From: Roseovarius bejariae
GTDB lineage: Bacteria > Pseudomonadota > Alphaproteobacteria > Rhodobacterales > Rhodobacteraceae
DNA: 64,000 nucleotides
Assembly: GCF_009669325.1 (NCBI RefSeq)
Contig: NZ_SZWE01000002.1
Coordinates: 372,001 to 436,000 of the forward strand
Direction of reading: 5' to 3'
Below, in pieces: positions 42,433 to 55,002 of this stretch; the first letter of the stretch is position 1; every line of letters begins with the position of its first letter. The translations under genes were made by a program, and so were the position numbers. Below the pieces are notes generated by a model. The model was given only the letters and a program-made list of their open reading frames with translations, did not search any database and had not been told where the DNA came from.

Positions 42433-45102
42433 ATGCCGACGCTCAATGAAATCCGCTCGACCTTCCTCAATTTCTTCGAGGAGAACGATCACCAGATCGT
42501 CGAAAGCTCCCCGCTTGTGCCGCGCAATGACCCGACGCTGATGTTCACCAATGCGGGGATGGTTCAGTTCAAGAACCTGTTCACCGGGGTTGAGCACCGC
42601 GATTACAAACGCGCGGCCACCAGCCAGAAATGCGTGCGGGCCGGCGGCAAGCACAACGATCTGGATAACGTGGGGTACACGGCACGGCACCACACGTTTT
42701 TCGAAATGCTGGGCAACTTCAGCTTCGGGGATTACTTCAAGGAGCAGGCGATCCCCTTTGCGTGGGATTTGCTGACCAAGGAATTTGGCCTGAACAAGGA
42801 CAAGCTTTTGGTCACGATCTACCATACCGATGACGAGGCGGCGGAGATTTGGAAGAAATACGCCGGGTTGTCGGATGACCGGATTATTCGGATCGCGACC
42901 GACGATAACTTCTGGTCGATGGGGGCCACCGGGCCCTGCGGGCCGTGCACCGAGATTTTCTATGACCATGGCCCCGAGATTTGGGGTGGCCCTCCGGGTA
43001 GCCCGGAAGAGGATGGGGATCGCTTCATCGAGATCTGGAACCTCGTTTTCATGCAGTACGAGCAGTTCGAAGATGGCACGCGACAGGACCTGCCGAACCA
43101 GTCGATCGACACCGGCATGGGGCTGGAGCGGATCGGGGCCTTGTTGCAGGGCAAGCACGACAACTATGACACCGACCTGATGCGCGCGCTGATCGAGGCG
43201 AGCGCCCATATCACCAGCCAGGACCCGGACGGGCCGGGCAACGTGCATCATCGGGTGATCGCGGATCACCTGCGCTCGACCTCCTTCCTGATTGCCGATG
43301 GGGTGATGCCGTCGAACGAGGGGCGGGGCTATGTCCTGCGGCGGATCATGCGCCGGGCGATGCGGCATGCGCATTTGTTGGGCGCGAAGGATCCGGTGAT
43401 GCACCAGTTGGTGCCGAACTTGGTGGCGCAGATGGGCCAGGCCTTCCCCGAACTGGGCCGGGCGCAGCCTTTGATCGAAGAAACGCTGAAGCTGGAAGAG
43501 ACCAAGTTCAAGCAGACGCTGGACCGTGGTTTGCGCCTGCTGGATGACGAATTGGACAAGTTGCAGGATGGCGCGGCGCTTCCGGGCGAGGCGGCGTTCA
43601 AGCTGTATGATACCTATGGTTTCCCGCTGGACCTGACGCAGGATGCCCTGCGTGAAAAGGGCCGCGAGGTGGACGTGAGCGGCTTTGAGTCGGCCATGGC
43701 CGAGCAGAAGGCCAAGGCGCGCGCGGCGTGGTCCGGCTCGGGCGAGGCGGCGGATGCGGCGATCTGGTTCGACATTGCCGAGGATGAGGCCAAGGGCACG
43801 ACCGATTTCCTTGGTTACGACACCGAGGTGGCCGAAGGGCAGATTCTGGCCCTGGTCAAGGATGGGGCCGAGGTTGACAAGGCCGCGAAGGGCGATGCGG
43901 TACAGATCGTTCTGAACCAGACTCCGTTTTACGCTGAAGCTGGCGGTCAGGTCGGCGATACAGGCACGTTGAAAACCGATGGTGGCACAGCACGGATTAC
44001 CGACACCAAGAAGGTGGCCGGGGTCTTTATCCATTTCGCGACGATCGAGGATGGCGAGATTGCCCCGGGGCAGGCCGCGCAGTTGGAGGTGGATCACGCC
44101 CGCCGCACGGCCATTCGGGCCAACCATTCGGCCACGCACCTGTTGCACGAGGCCCTGCGCCATGCACTTGGCGATCACGTGGCACAGCGCGGGTCGCTCA
44201 ATGCGCAGGATCGGTTGCGCTTCGATTTCAGCCATTCCAAGGCCCTGACGGCGGAAGAGCTGGAGCAGGTTCAGACCGAGGTGAACGACTATATCCGCCA
44301 GAATGCGCCGGTGGAAACGCGGATCATGGCCCCTGACGATGCCCGCGACTTGGGGGCACAGGCCCTCTTCGGTGAGAAATACGGCGACGAGGTACGGGTT
44401 GTGTCGATGGGGCTTCAGGACGGCTCGGGCAAGGGGCTGGACGGTCGGACCTACTCCATCGAGCTGTGCGGCGGCACCCATGTTCGTCAGACGGGCGATA
44501 TTGGCGTCTTCGTGGCCGTGGCGGACCAGGCATCGAGTGCCGGGGTGCGGCGGATCGAGGCGCTGACCGGGCAGGCGGCTTTTGATTACCTTAGCGATCA
44601 GGCGCATCGCGTCGAGGCCCTGGCGGGTGAGTTGAAAACCAAGCCTGATGATGTGGTCGACCGGGTGAAGGCGCTAATGGATGAGCGCAAGGCATTGGCC
44701 AATGAGGTGGCGCAGTTGCGGCGCGAGCTGGCCATGGCCGGTGGTGCGGGGCAGGGCGACAGCCCCGAGGCCAAGGAGATCGGCGGCGTGAAGTTCTTGG
44801 CCCAGGTTCTGTCGGGCGTGTCGGGCAAGGACCTGCCCGCGCTGATTGACGAGCACAAGACGCGGCTTGGCTCGGGCGCGGTTCTGTTGATCGCGGATGC
44901 GGGCGGCAAGGCGGCTGTGGCCGCCGGTGTGACCGATGACCTGACCGATAAGGTCTCCGCCGTTGATCTGGTCAAGGCGGCTGTGCCGGAACTGGGCGGC
45001 AAGGGCGGCGGGGGCCGCCCGGACATGGCGCAGGGCGGGGGCCGCGATGCGGGCAACGCCGAAGCCGCCATCAAGGCCGCCGAAGCCGTGTTGGAGGGAT
45101 AA
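42433..45102 (+). CDS. alaS: Alanyl-tRNA synthetase
   Basis: AlaRS charges tRNA-Ala and edits Ser/Gly mischarging. The ATG at 42433 ([18 protein letters not shown]) gives 889 residues. The class II catalytic core shows [20 protein letters not shown] and [13 protein letters not shown]; the editing domain has the zinc-type [12 protein letters not shown] and CGGTHV motifs; the C-terminal C-Ala domain contains the DHHA1-like stretch ending in [20 protein letters not shown]. The open frame extends upstream to 42208 across the recA terminator and was not used. DUF1330 follows after 3 bp. Confidence 0.97.
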   Translation: MPTLNEIRSTFLNFFEENDHQIVESSPLVPRNDPTLMFTNAGMVQFKNLFTGVEHRDYKRAATSQKCVRAGGKHNDLDNVGYTARHHTFFEMLGNFSFGDYFKEQAIPFAWDLLTKEFGLNKDKLLVTIYHTDDEAAEIWKKYAGLSDDRIIRIATDDNFWSMGATGPCGPCTEIFYDHGPEIWGGPPGSPEEDGDRFIEIWNLVFMQYEQFEDGTRQDLPNQSIDTGMGLERIGALLQGKHDNYDTDLMRALIEASAHITSQDPDGPGNVHHRVIADHLRSTSFLIADGVMPSNEGRGYVLRRIMRRAMRHAHLLGAKDPVMHQLVPNLVAQMGQAFPELGRAQPLIEETLKLEETKFKQTLDRGLRLLDDELDKLQDGAALPGEAAFKLYDTYGFPLDLTQDALREKGREVDVSGFESAMAEQKAKARAAWSGSGEAADAAIWFDIAEDEAKGTTDFLGYDTEVAEGQILALVKDGAEVDKAAKGDAVQIVLNQTPFYAEAGGQVGDTGTLKTDGGTARITDTKKVAGVFIHFATIEDGEIAPGQAAQLEVDHARRTAIRANHSATHLLHEALRHALGDHVAQRGSLNAQDRLRFDFSHSKALTAEELEQVQTEVNDYIRQNAPVETRIMAPDDARDLGAQALFGEKYGDEVRVVSMGLQDGSGKGLDGRTYSIELCGGTHVRQTGDIGVFVAVADQASSAGVRRIEALTGQAAFDYLSDQAHRVEALAGELKTKPDDVVDRVKALMDERKALANEVAQLRRELAMAGGAGQGDSPEAKEIGGVKFLAQVLSGVSGKDLPALIDEHKTRLGSGAVLLIADAGGKAAVAAGVTDDLTDKVSAVDLVKAAVPELGGKGGGGRPDMAQGGGRDAGNAEAAIKAAEAVLEG

Positions 45103-45105
45103 GCG

Positions 45106-45393
45106 ATGCCTGCACTCTGGATTGCCCATGTGAATGTCACCGACGACGAGGCCTATGGCCGCTACGCCAAGCTGGCTGGCCCGGCGATTGCCAAGCATGG
45201 CGGGGCCTTCATCGCCCGTGGCGGGCGTTACGTGCAGCTTGAGGGAAAGGATCGACCGCGCAACGTGGTGGCGAAATTCCCCAGCGTGGAGGCCGCCGAG
45301 ACCTGCTATCACAGCCCGGAGTACCAGGAGGCGCTGAGCCATGCGCGCGATGCCTCCGAGCGGGACCTGGTGATCGTGGAGATCAACGAGTAA
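45106..45393 (+). CDS. DUF1330 ferredoxin-like fold protein
   Basis: The 95-residue protein fits DUF1330, a dimeric alpha-beta barrel family: start PALWIAHVNVTDDEAYGRYA, then FIARGGRYVQLEGKDRPRNV and FPSVEAAETCYHSPEYQEAL. The family has no settled function, though relatives are monooxygenase-like. It begins 3 bp after alaS, so it is probably translated from the same mRNA. Nothing unusual is seen. Confidence 0.85.
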   Translation: MPALWIAHVNVTDDEAYGRYAKLAGPAIAKHGGAFIARGGRYVQLEGKDRPRNVVAKFPSVEAAETCYHSPEYQEALSHARDASERDLVIVEINE

Positions 45394-45417
45394 AACCGCT
45401 GTTGCGCCAGTTGGGCG

Positions 45418-46101
45418 TCATGGGTGCTCTGTGTCTAAGAAGATCAAGCCTTCCATGAGTTGGCGCACATAGTTGCAACGATCCTCACGCTGCGTCAGGT
45501 GAGCCCAGCTTTTGCGGATGAAGGTGTTGGGCGACATGTAGAGTATCATCGGGTTAACCTCGTCTCGTGTTATCCTTTCGTTGATCTCAATTCCGGCTTC
45601 GACCCTTTGCCGCGCCTTTGCCGGGAGGGACATGATTTGCATCGTATAGGCCAAGTATTCGGCGGTCGCAGGGCAATTTCCAAAAGGGCAGGGCGTTGAG
45701 TCATAGGCGGCGTGGGTCAGTTCATGTGCCAGAACGCTGTCGAAGAGGTCTTGCTTGCTGAGCTGGGAAAAAACGCTGTCGGCTGTACGTTTATCAAGGG
45801 CCGCGTCCGGAGTGAGAAGTTCGATATGGTTCTTGCCGCAATGGTAAAGGCCAAGGCATGTGTCGGGTAAATCGCTGACAATCGTGATTTTTACGGGGTT
45901 CGTCAGCTGTACATGACAGGCCCCCAATGTCTTCAGGACGTTTTGCGCTGATGTGCATGTGCGGCGGGCGAGTTTAGGATCGTCAGCTATCACTGATACG
46001 GGAATACCCTCACAGGCCAATGGCGAGGCGGCAGCCTGAGCGAACCAAAGACCGCTCAGCGCCGCGAGACTGGACATCCATTTCCCAAACAAGATGCGCA
46101 T
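45418..46101 (-). CDS. Exported protein with HELTH metalloprotease-like motif (DUF6639-like)
   Basis: The 227-residue protein has a signal peptide (SSLAALSGLWFAQAAA), eight or more Cys residues in the mature part, and an HExxH motif, HELTH at 126-130, followed by AAYDSTPCPFGNCPATAEYL with a Glu that could be the third metal ligand. It looks like a small secreted gluzincin-type protein; I recall a Rhodobacterales family called DUF6639 with these features, but no demonstrated activity. It stands between DUF1330 (24 bp, convergent) and typA (same strand, 59 bp upstream of it). Confidence 0.7.
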   Translation of the reverse strand: MRILFGKWMSSLAALSGLWFAQAAASPLACEGIPVSVIADDPKLARRTCTSAQNVLKTLGACHVQLTNPVKITIVSDLPDTCLGLYHCGKNHIELLTPDAALDKRTADSVFSQLSKQDLFDSVLAHELTHAAYDSTPCPFGNCPATAEYLAYTMQIMSLPAKARQRVEAGIEINERITRDEVNPMILYMSPNTFIRKSWAHLTQREDRCNYVRQLMEGLIFLDTEHP

Positions 46102-46160
46102 GAATTGCTAGCTGCCCCTTTTCCGGGGCAGTCTAGCACAGGTTAAGCCTTTTGGGCTTC

Positions 46161-47981
<1,821 letters not shown>

Positions 47982-48013
47982 TGATGGCGTTCCTCAAGTA
48001 AGCTGTGTGCCGC

Positions 48014-48949
48014 CTATACTGCAGCGCGGCGAATTGCCAGAGGTATTCTTGCGCAGGGCAGGCGCAGGAGGCTGGGGCCAAGTGGGCGGGCGCAGGCGCC
48101 GCAGCCCAGTTTGAAGCGGGCGAGGCCGGGGTTTGTTTCCGTGTCGATGGTACCGAGGTCGAGTTGGTGAAAACCCTTTTGCGCCAGATACTTGGCAGCG
48201 TGCCAAAGGATCATGTGGTGGGCCGAGTGCAGGTCATGGTCAGGATCGCGCCAGCCGATTTGATAGGTGGCTCGGGTGCCGTGCATCAGGAAAATCATGA
48301 AGGCGCGAAGCTGTCCGTGTTCACGGAGTTGAAAGAGGCGCGTGGCCATGGGGGCGGCCTTGGACCATTGCGAAACGAAGGTCGGCGTCACGTCGGTATA
48401 GCGTCGGTGTTCGCGCTGTGCGGTTTCAAGGCCAAGCAGGGGGGCGTCGCGGGCCGTGTCAAAGGGCCGGTGGCTGACGTGCAGGCCCGCGCCCTCGGCC
48501 CGGCGCAGCCGGTTGCGCCATTTGCCGTGCTGGCGGCTGCGCATGACCTGTGGATCGGGGTCGAGCGGAAGTTCGGCCACCTGTTGGGGCGTGAGCAGGG
48601 CACGATACCCAAGGTGGTGGTAGGATGCCGCCGCCTCGACGCTGTCCGGAGTGGCAAGCCAGACCCCGCGCAGGGCCGTGGCATGGGGCAGGCGCGCGAG
48701 GACCGCCTGTTGCCGGTCAAGCGGCAGGCCGGGGGCCCAGACCGGGCCACGGGGAATCCAATGCAGGGGTACCCCCATGATGCGGCGCGAGATGACTTGC
48801 GCCTGAGCCAGACAGGCACCGTCGTCTTCGACGCGGAGGATCCACACCCGTGCGCCAAGCCGTACCATGGCCCGCCCGTAAATCGGGCTTTGATGCAGGG
48901 GAGCGTCGGCAGGCGGTTCCGGGCCGGGATCGGTGAGGGTGAACTCCAT
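48014..48949 (-). CDS. FemAB/GNAT-like N-acyltransferase
   Basis: The 311-residue protein has the tandem GNAT shape of the FemAB-like family: [20 protein letters not shown] at the start, [19 protein letters not shown], and a C-terminal acyltransferase half with [20 protein letters not shown] and [17 protein letters not shown]. Such enzymes move acyl or aminoacyl groups to sugars, lipids or peptides, but the substrate cannot be told. It is followed by typA on the same strand and is divergent from a 45-residue membrane-protein gene. Confidence 0.72.
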   Translation of the reverse strand: MEFTLTDPGPEPPADAPLHQSPIYGRAMVRLGARVWILRVEDDGACLAQAQVISRRIMGVPLHWIPRGPVWAPGLPLDRQQAVLARLPHATALRGVWLATPDSVEAAASYHHLGYRALLTPQQVAELPLDPDPQVMRSRQHGKWRNRLRRAEGAGLHVSHRPFDTARDAPLLGLETAQREHRRYTDVTPTFVSQWSKAAPMATRLFQLREHGQLRAFMIFLMHGTRATYQIGWRDPDHDLHSAHHMILWHAAKYLAQKGFHQLDLGTIDTETNPGLARFKLGCGACARPLGPSLLRLPCARIPLAIRRAAV

Positions 48950-48995
48950 GCCCGGTATTAACCGTTCGGATACCTAAATTGTGGTTAATGGGCCC

Positions 48996-49133
48996 ATGGC
49001 GATACCGAAAAAGCGAATCCTTGGTGTATATGCCCCGCCGCCGCGTCCGACACTTTGGGCGGCGGGTTTGGTGGCCGTGCTTCTGTCATTGCCGGTCGGG
49101 CTGGCCCTGACAGTGCTGGAGTGGCTTTGGTAA
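48996..49133 (+). CDS. Small single-span membrane protein, 45 residues
   Basis: Direct translation from ATG 48996 to TAA 49131-49133 gives 45 residues: basic, proline-rich start (MAIPKKRILGVYAPPPRPTL), one hydrophobic span (WAAGLVAVLLSLPVGLALTV) and a short LEWLW end. The basic N-terminus suggests N-in orientation. A bidirectional terminator follows 22 bp after the stop, which supports a real transcript. Function unknown. Confidence 0.6.
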   Translation: MAIPKKRILGVYAPPPRPTLWAAGLVAVLLSLPVGLALTVLEWLW

Positions 49134-49155
49134 AGCCCTTGGGATGAGGCAAAAG

Positions 49156-49182
49156 AAAACCCCGCCGAATGGGCGGGGTTTT
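49156..49182. terminator. Bidirectional terminator between the 45-residue gene and ssb
   Basis: Perfect arms AAAACCCCGCC (49156-49166) and GGCGGGGTTTT (49172-49182) with A/T tracts on both sides serve both convergent genes. Confidence 0.88.
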
Positions 49183-49204
49183 GCATGGTTCGGATCATTG
49201 GCGA

Positions 49205-49702
49205 TCAGAACGGGATTTCATCGTCGATGTCACGCGAAGGGCCGCCTTGGGGCTGACCTTGCGAGGGGCCGCCGCCGTAATCGCCACCGTAGTCGCCGCC
49301 ATAGCCACCTTGGCCACCGCCCCCACCATAGGAGTCGCCGCCACCGCCGCTGCGGCCATCCAGCATGACCAGCGTTCCATCGAACCCCTGCAATACGACT
49401 TCGGTCGAGTACCGATCCTGACCGGACTGATCCTGCCATTTGCGCGTTTGCAGCTTGCCTTCAAGATAGACTTTGGAGCCTTTACGAAGGTATTGTTCGC
49501 ATACCCGCACGAGACCTTCCGAGAAGATCGCCACGCTGTGCCATTCGGTGCGTTCGCGACGTTCACCGGTGTTGCGGTCTTTCCAGGATTCCGAGGTGGC
49601 GATGCGCAGGTTGCAGACCTTGCCACCGTTCTGGAAGCTGCGCACCTCGGGGTCGCGGCCGAGATTGCCGATGAGAATTACCTTGTTGACTGAACCGGCC
49701 AT
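49205..49702 (-). CDS. ssb: Single-stranded DNA-binding protein
   Basis: The ATG at 49702 ([20 protein letters not shown]) gives 165 residues: an OB-fold (about 1-110, with [20 protein letters not shown] and [20 protein letters not shown]), a Gly-rich linker ([20 protein letters not shown]), and the acidic tip DIDDEIPF that binds partner proteins such as the chi subunit encoded at 18717. The frame extends upstream to 49786 but that part is not conserved-looking. Nothing unusual. Confidence 0.96.
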   Translation of the reverse strand: MAGSVNKVILIGNLGRDPEVRSFQNGGKVCNLRIATSESWKDRNTGERRERTEWHSVAIFSEGLVRVCEQYLRKGSKVYLEGKLQTRKWQDQSGQDRYSTEVVLQGFDGTLVMLDGRSGGGGDSYGGGGGQGGYGGDYGGDYGGGPSQGQPQGGPSRDIDDEIPF

Positions 49703-49898
49703 CCGGGCCCCCTTCGTTGGTTTGATAAGCAGTGTTTGCGTGGTTACATCACCGCAGCACCGTAAATGGAAGTTTAAAATTTTCAAAAAATACGCGCAAA
49801 CCGCCGAAAATTGGACAATCGTTGTCGATGATCATAGCAATTTTTGTTACGTGACGTATATTGCTTGCGCAGTATAAAACCCGGGGGACAGTAGCGTT

Positions 49899-50498
49899 AT
49901 GCGGATTTTAACCGTCTTGATCGCAGGCCTTGGCCTTGTCTTGCCAAGTTTCGGCATGGCCGATGTCCTTTCCACGAAAAGCCGCAGCAATCTGTTCAAA
50001 TCGCAAACCAGCGTTCTGGATACCCGCGCCAAGCAGCAATACAACAACTCGGTCCGGTTGCAGCCGCAACGGGTGCGCACCCCGACCAAGTGGGGCAATG
50101 CGGATGGAGTAGGGCGATCCTACAGCGGCGCCTACCGGGGCCGGTTTTTACAAATGGCCAAGGATGCGGCCCGCCGCCATGGGGTGCCGCAGGATTTGTT
50201 CCTGCGTCTTGTGCAGCAGGAATCGGGCTGGAAACCGGCGGTGCGCTCGCACAAGGGGGCGATCGGGCTAGCGCAGTTGATGCCGGGCACGGCGCGGAAG
50301 CTGGGCGTGAACCCGCATGACCCCTATGAAAACCTCGATGGCGGCGCGCGCTATCTGGCGACGCAATATCGCACCTTCCGGTCGTGGCGTCTGGCACTGG
50401 CGGCGTACAACGCGGGGCCGGGGGCCGTGAAGAAATACGGCGGGGTGCCGCCCTACAAGGAAACGCGCAATTACGTGCGGATCATCTGGGGCAGTTGA
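49899..50498 (+). CDS. Lytic transglycosylase (SLT domain)
   Basis: The 199-residue exported protein has a signal peptide ([20 protein letters not shown]), a basic linker, and a compact SLT lysozyme-like domain from about 88: catalytic Glu108 in [30 protein letters not shown], and the [20 protein letters not shown] and [10 protein letters not shown] end. It cleaves peptidoglycan to 1,6-anhydro products. At this length it resembles specialised transglycosylases used by secretion or division machines, but none is adjacent. It is convergent with the solute-binding protein gene, 6 bp apart. Confidence 0.88.
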   Translation: MRILTVLIAGLGLVLPSFGMADVLSTKSRSNLFKSQTSVLDTRAKQQYNNSVRLQPQRVRTPTKWGNADGVGRSYSGAYRGRFLQMAKDAARRHGVPQDLFLRLVQQESGWKPAVRSHKGAIGLAQLMPGTARKLGVNPHDPYENLDGGARYLATQYRTFRSWRLALAAYNAGPGAVKKYGGVPPYKETRNYVRIIWGS

Positions 50499-50504
50499 GG
50501 CGCG

Positions 50505-52163
50505 TCAGGCCGCAAAGCCGATCTTGTAGAGATGGATTTCGTTCGCCGGGTGTTTCCCGGCGTTCACCAGTTTGCCGTTATGGTGATTATAGAGCGCCCG
50601 CCAATAGGGTTGGATGATCACGCCCTCTTCGCGTAGCAGAAGTTCGACCTCGCGGATCACGGCGCGGCGCTCATCGGCGGCGCTAAGCGACATGGCCTTG
50701 TCGATCAGGGCGTCGAGCGCGGGATTCGCCACGCCGGTTTCGTTCCATGCCGCGCCCGAGCGGTAGGCCAGTTCCAGCACCTGCACTTCCAGCGGGCGGT
50801 GATTCCATTGCGTGGCCGAGAAGGGGAAGCTTTTCCAGTTGTCCCAGAACCGTGCGCCGGGCAGGATTGTGCGCTGTACGCGGAATCCGGCATCCTGCAA
50901 CTGGGCGGCCACGGCATCGCCGGTGTTGCGCTGCCATTCGTCATCGACGGTGGTCAGGTCATGCACCATGTCCTCAAGGCCGGCTGCCTTGAGCAATTCC
51001 AGAGCTTCGGTAGGGTCGTATTCCGCCGGGCCGATGTCGGCGTAGGCGGGATGTATCGGGCTGACGTGATGGTTGGCAGCGACGGTACCGCGCCCGGCAT
51101 AGCCAAGCTCAAGGCAGATTTCATTATTGACCGCCAAGGCAAGAGCGCGGCGCAAGTCCTTGTTGGCATAGGGGGTTTCCCCGTCCACCTCGGCATTTTG
51201 ATTGCCACGGATAACGATGGTGGCGGCGGTTTCGGTGCGGGTTTGGGTCCAGCCGGTGCTGTCCATCACCTCGATGAAATCGCCGACGGTTTCATATAGC
51301 AGATCGATCTTGTCGTCCTTGGCGGCCGCGACCCAACTGGCGGGGTCTGTACCAAGGTCGATAAACTCGACGCGATCGAGGTAAGGGCCGCCATAGACCT
51401 CTGTTCCCCACCAGTCGTGGTCGGTGTTGCGTTCCAGAACGCAACGGTCCGCCACCGCAAGGCTGACGGGTTCGAACGGGCCGGTGCCGATGCCGTGTTC
51501 GAAAGGATCACCGCCGTCATAGGTTTGATGCGTGATGGCGGCAGGGTAGTCCGAGAAATTCGCGATGATCGAGACATCGGGCGAGGCGAGGGAGAGCGTG
51601 ACGGTCAGATCATCGGTGACGGTGATGGCCCCCTCGCGGGCCTGGCCCGTTGCCGGGTCGGCAAGGCCGGTCAGGCGTGAGGCCATGGAGTTGCCCTCGG
51701 CGGTGCTGTCGCACCAGCGGGTGATGTTGCGGGCCACGTCGGCGGCGGTAAAGGGATCGCCGTTGTTCCATGTCACCCCGGGGCGGACATGAAGGGTGTA
51801 ACGGGTGGCGTCGTCGTTGACCTCCCAGCGTTCCAGCAACATGCCACGGAAAGCGCCGTCGCCATTGTATTCAACGAGGTATTCAAGGAAACCGCGGGTC
51901 TGGTTGGCCAGTTCGCTCCAATCGAAGGTGCGCGGATCGCGCAGGGGTTTGACGCTTTGTTGAATGCGAAGGGTGCCGCCTTGTTGGATGGCGGGGGTGT
52001 CTTGCGCTTGGGCCTCTTGGCCGATCAGGGCAAAGGCAGAGGAGGCCGTGGCACCAAGGGCCGTGGCCCGGGACAGAAACTCGCGCCTCGTGATCCGGCC
52101 TTTGCGTGCGTCTTTGGCAAGAGCGGGCAGGGCGGGATGCGTGGGGCGCTGAGTTCTTTGCAT
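50505..52163 (-). CDS. Tat-exported ABC transporter peptide/opine-type solute-binding protein
   Basis: The start at 52163 gives 552 residues with a twin-arginine signal ([22 protein letters not shown] at 26-27). The mature protein is a family 5 extracellular solute-binding protein ([24 protein letters not shown] region at [19 protein letters not shown], then [14 protein letters not shown] and a C-terminal [20 protein letters not shown]). Such proteins bind peptides, opines or sugars. No permease or ATPase genes are adjacent, so it is an orphan receptor or uses a transporter elsewhere. The AraC regulator upstream on the same strand may control it. Confidence 0.85.
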   Translation of the reverse strand: MQRTQRPTHPALPALAKDARKGRITRREFLSRATALGATASSAFALIGQEAQAQDTPAIQQGGTLRIQQSVKPLRDPRTFDWSELANQTRGFLEYLVEYNGDGAFRGMLLERWEVNDDATRYTLHVRPGVTWNNGDPFTAADVARNITRWCDSTAEGNSMASRLTGLADPATGQAREGAITVTDDLTVTLSLASPDVSIIANFSDYPAAITHQTYDGGDPFEHGIGTGPFEPVSLAVADRCVLERNTDHDWWGTEVYGGPYLDRVEFIDLGTDPASWVAAAKDDKIDLLYETVGDFIEVMDSTGWTQTRTETAATIVIRGNQNAEVDGETPYANKDLRRALALAVNNEICLELGYAGRGTVAANHHVSPIHPAYADIGPAEYDPTEALELLKAAGLEDMVHDLTTVDDEWQRNTGDAVAAQLQDAGFRVQRTILPGARFWDNWKSFPFSATQWNHRPLEVQVLELAYRSGAAWNETGVANPALDALIDKAMSLSAADERRAVIREVELLLREEGVIIQPYWRALYNHHNGKLVNAGKHPANEIHLYKIGFAA

Positions 52164-52243
52164 GGGGGCCTCGATGATCGGGAGATTGATTTGGATGAAT
52201 AATAAGACGCCGAGTCTCAAACATCCATCCCTGCCGTTCAGTT

Positions 52244-53062
52244 TCAGCGTTTTGCAAGGGCTGGGATCTTGGGGCGCGCGGTAACATCCTTGCGAAGTTC
52301 GGATGGGGTTTTGCCGGTGTGGTGCAGCACGAAGCGCGAGAAATACGCGGCGCTGTTGAATCCGGTCATGGCGGCGACGCGGTTGAAAGGGTGGTCGCTA
52401 TTTTCCAGAAGGTCGCGCACGGCGTGCAGGCTGCGTTGGGTCAGAAGTTCGGCCGCGGTCATGCCCGTGCAGTCGCGGCAGGTTCGGGTAAGATGCGTGG
52501 GGGTCACCCCAAGCTCCTGCGCGTAGTCGGCCATGGCCTTGCCGGTGGCATGATCGCGTTCCACCAAGGCGGAATAGGCGGTGACAAGCCGTTGAGCCGC
52601 CGAGATTTTTTCGGTCTCCTCTGGCTGTGCGATCATGGCCCGGCGCAACCAGACGGTCAGGAGTGTGGCCTCGGCGTTGAGGGCCTCGTCCATGAAGGGA
52701 CGGGTGGCGTTTTGCTCGCGTTGCATCGAGTCGAGGATCGCCGTCAGCTCGTTCTGGGCGTGGACATCGCGGATACGCAGGTGTTGCGGCGTATCGGGCA
52801 TCAGCACCGGGCCATAGGCCGGAACGAGGCAGACAAGACCGAAGCCTTGCTTTCCAAGGTCCAATGAAAACAAGGTGTTGGCCGGAATCACAAGGGCATT
52901 GTGAACACCAACCCCACGACGAACGCCTTCAATCATGGCGCGACCCTGACCGCGGGTGACCCAGATCATCGCGTGATCCGGGCAACTGTGGGGAAGTTCC
53001 GCGCGCCATGCGCCGCCTTCGGTCCATTGCGCGAGGGTGAGGATGCGCGCGTGTGCTGTCAT
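52244..53062 (-). CDS. AraC-family transcriptional regulator
   Basis: The 272-residue protein has an N-terminal cupin-like sensor ([37 protein letters not shown]) and a C-terminal double HTH of the AraC type: [40 protein letters not shown] and [20 protein letters not shown]. The order and 80-bp gap to the solute-binding protein gene suggest it regulates that gene in response to its ligand. The ligand is unknown. Confidence 0.85.
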   Translation of the reverse strand: MTAHARILTLAQWTEGGAWRAELPHSCPDHAMIWVTRGQGRAMIEGVRRGVGVHNALVIPANTLFSLDLGKQGFGLVCLVPAYGPVLMPDTPQHLRIRDVHAQNELTAILDSMQREQNATRPFMDEALNAEATLLTVWLRRAMIAQPEETEKISAAQRLVTAYSALVERDHATGKAMADYAQELGVTPTHLTRTCRDCTGMTAAELLTQRSLHAVRDLLENSDHPFNRVAAMTGFNSAAYFSRFVLHHTGKTPSELRKDVTARPKIPALAKR

Positions 53063-53149
53063 ATGATTTGTCTGCCTGCTTGTTTTGACTGCTTTTCAAA
53101 AGATTTTGGCAGAGGAATCCGGCAATGTCAGGGCAAGAAATCGATTTTT

Positions 53150-54031
53150 CTAAAACTCAGCGGCATTCAGCCGGTGCCAGTTCTTCATCCGGGCACGGAA
53201 CCATGTGCGTTGGCGTTTGGCGAATTGCCGCGTGGCAATAGTGGCAGCCTCCCGGGCGGCATCCAGTGTCATAACACCTTGTAAATGCGCGATTAATTCC
53301 GGGGCACCGATGGCTTTCGAGGACAGGAGCGCGGGGTTCCAATGCTCCAGATTGGCGCGGGCCTCGTCGAGTGCCCCTTGTTCGAGCATCTGGTCGAAGC
53401 GGCGTTCGATGCGCGGTGTTAACCAATCTTTGTCTGCTTCCACCACGATGGGGGTGCAGTCAGAGGGTGGCAAAAGCGGGGGTGGGGTCGTGTCTTGCCA
53501 GTGGGCAAGGCCCTTGCCGGTGGCATGTAAGACCTCCCATGCGCGTTGGACGCGCATCGGGTTTTGCCGGTCGATGCGGGCGAGAGTGGCTTCGTCAAGC
53601 TGTGTAAGAAGCGCTTCAAGCCCTTGTTCAGAAACGATTTTATTCGCCTTTTCGCGCAGCTCCGGGGGCGTGGAGGGGATGTCGGCGAGACCTTCCGTAA
53701 GGGCGGTAAAGTACAAACCCGTGCCGCCGGTGATGATGGGGCGGGGGGTGGATTGGAGAAGCGGTTCGACTTCGCGCAGCCAGTGGCCGACGGAGTAATC
53801 GGCGTCGTATGGGATATGGCCATAAAGCGCGTGAGGCGCTGCCGCTTCATCCTCTGCTGACGGTCTCGCCGTCAAAACTCGCCAGTTTTCAAAGACTTGT
53901 ATGGCATCGGCGTTGACGATCACGCCGCCTTGCTCACGCGCGATGCGAAGGGCGAGGGCGGATTTGCCCGAGGCCGTCGGCCCGGCGATGAGCACCGGGC
54001 GGTCGGCGGGAATGTTAGCAAGATCAATCAT
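53150..54031 (-). CDS. miaA: tRNA dimethylallyltransferase
   Basis: MiaA adds a dimethylallyl group to A37 of UNN-reading tRNAs. The ATG at 54031 gives 293 residues with the P-loop GPTASGKS at 17-24, the substrate motifs [19 protein letters not shown] and [14 protein letters not shown], and the C-terminal [17 protein letters not shown]. The VNADAIQVF motif replaces the usual DSRQVY, a variant I recall from other Rhodobacterales. The frame runs on to 54142 through the CGTACG element, giving non-conserved residues, so the shorter start is preferred. Confidence 0.93.
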   Translation of the reverse strand: MIDLANIPADRPVLIAGPTASGKSALALRIAREQGGVIVNADAIQVFENWRVLTARPSAEDEAAAPHALYGHIPYDADYSVGHWLREVEPLLQSTPRPIITGGTGLYFTALTEGLADIPSTPPELREKANKIVSEQGLEALLTQLDEATLARIDRQNPMRVQRAWEVLHATGKGLAHWQDTTPPPLLPPSDCTPIVVEADKDWLTPRIERRFDQMLEQGALDEARANLEHWNPALLSSKAIGAPELIAHLQGVMTLDAAREAATIATRQFAKRQRTWFRARMKNWHRLNAAEF

Positions 54032-54050
54032 GGACGCGGGCAACAGGTTT

Positions 54051-54127
54051 CGTACGAGTCGTACGCTTGCCCCCGATTTTCGTACGAAATTCGGGGTGGT
54101 TCCATTCCGTTTCGTACGAGTCGTACG
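54051..54127. promoter_or_regulatory. CGTACG multi-site element B, between divergent miaA and pyrH
   Basis: CGTACG begins at 54051, 54060, 54081, 54113 and 54122 (intervals 9, 21, 32 and 9 bp). Both outer pairs form the 15-mer CGTACGAGTCGTACG, as in element A at 2902-2979. The middle site is extended to ATTTTCGTACGAAAT. A short TTTGAG/CTCAAA hairpin follows at 54129-54143. Both miaA and pyrH promoters could be affected. Confidence 0.5.
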
Positions 54128-54223
54128 ATTTGAGCATCTCAAACCTCTTTAGGTGATTGAACCTGCGCCGCTTTTCCGACATTTTGCGCGCGATTGCCAG
54201 ATGGCCTTAACGGAGCGCGCCCC

Positions 54224-54955
54224 ATGTCCGAATCCCAGACCCCGCAAACCACCTTCAACCGAGTGCTTCTGAAAATCTCGGGGGAAGCCTTGATGGGGGA
54301 TCAGGGGTACGGGCTGCATCCGCCGACGGTCGAGCGGATCGCGCGCGAGGTGAAGACGGTCCATGACATGGGTGTCGAGATCTGCATGGTAATCGGGGGC
54401 GGTAATATCTTTCGCGGGCTGGCGGGCAGCGCGCAGGGGATGGAACGTACGACCGCCGATTACATGGGAATGCTTGCGACGGTGATGAACGCGCTGGCGA
54501 TGCAAAGCGCGCTGGAGGGGCTGGGCGTGTTCACCCGGGTCATCAGCGCCATTCGCATGGACGAGGTGGCCGAGCCCTACATTCGCCGCCGCGCGGTGCG
54601 CCACCTTGAGAAAAAGCGCGTGTGCATTTTTGCCGCCGGCACCGGCAACCCCTATTTCACTACTGACACGGCGGCCACCCTGCGCGCCAACGAGATGGCC
54701 TGCGAGGCGATCTTCAAGGGGACCAAGGTGGATGGGGTTTATGACAAGGACCCGGTCAAGCACGACAATGCCAAGCGGTTCGATACCGTGACCTATGACG
54801 AGGTTCTGGCCCAGCACCTGAACGTGATGGATGCCAGCGCTATCGCGCTTGCGCGCGACAACAGCCTGCCGATCATCGTCTTCAGTCTGGACGAGCCGGG
54901 GGGCTTTAAGGGCATTCTGGCGGGCGAGGGCACCTATACAAAGGTGCATGGCTAA
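54224..54955 (+). CDS. pyrH: UMP kinase
   Basis: PyrH phosphorylates UMP to UDP. The ATG at 54224 gives 243 residues with [20 protein letters not shown] near the start, the [10 protein letters not shown] loop, [18 protein letters not shown], and the nucleotide-binding [13 protein letters not shown]. It opens the pyrH-frr-uppS-cdsA-dxr-rseP series, an order conserved in many bacteria. The gap to frr is 47 bp. An upstream in-frame start at 54194 is less well spaced. Confidence 0.96.
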   Translation: MSESQTPQTTFNRVLLKISGEALMGDQGYGLHPPTVERIAREVKTVHDMGVEICMVIGGGNIFRGLAGSAQGMERTTADYMGMLATVMNALAMQSALEGLGVFTRVISAIRMDEVAEPYIRRRAVRHLEKKRVCIFAAGTGNPYFTTDTAATLRANEMACEAIFKGTKVDGVYDKDPVKHDNAKRFDTVTYDEVLAQHLNVMDASAIALARDNSLPIIVFSLDEPGGFKGILAGEGTYTKVHG

Positions 54956-55002
54956 GGCTAAACAGGACCAAAGACGCAAATCCCGCAAGAAGGACACAAG
55001 AC

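Noticed and set aside
42130..44607. An 825-codon minus-strand open frame opposite alaS
   Set aside because: Shadow of alaS; the alaS motifs on the plus strand are unambiguous.
48391..48408. Two CGTCGGT copies 11 bp apart inside the GNAT gene
   Set aside because: They are explained by the coding of the local Thr/Asp-rich segment, not by a regulatory need.
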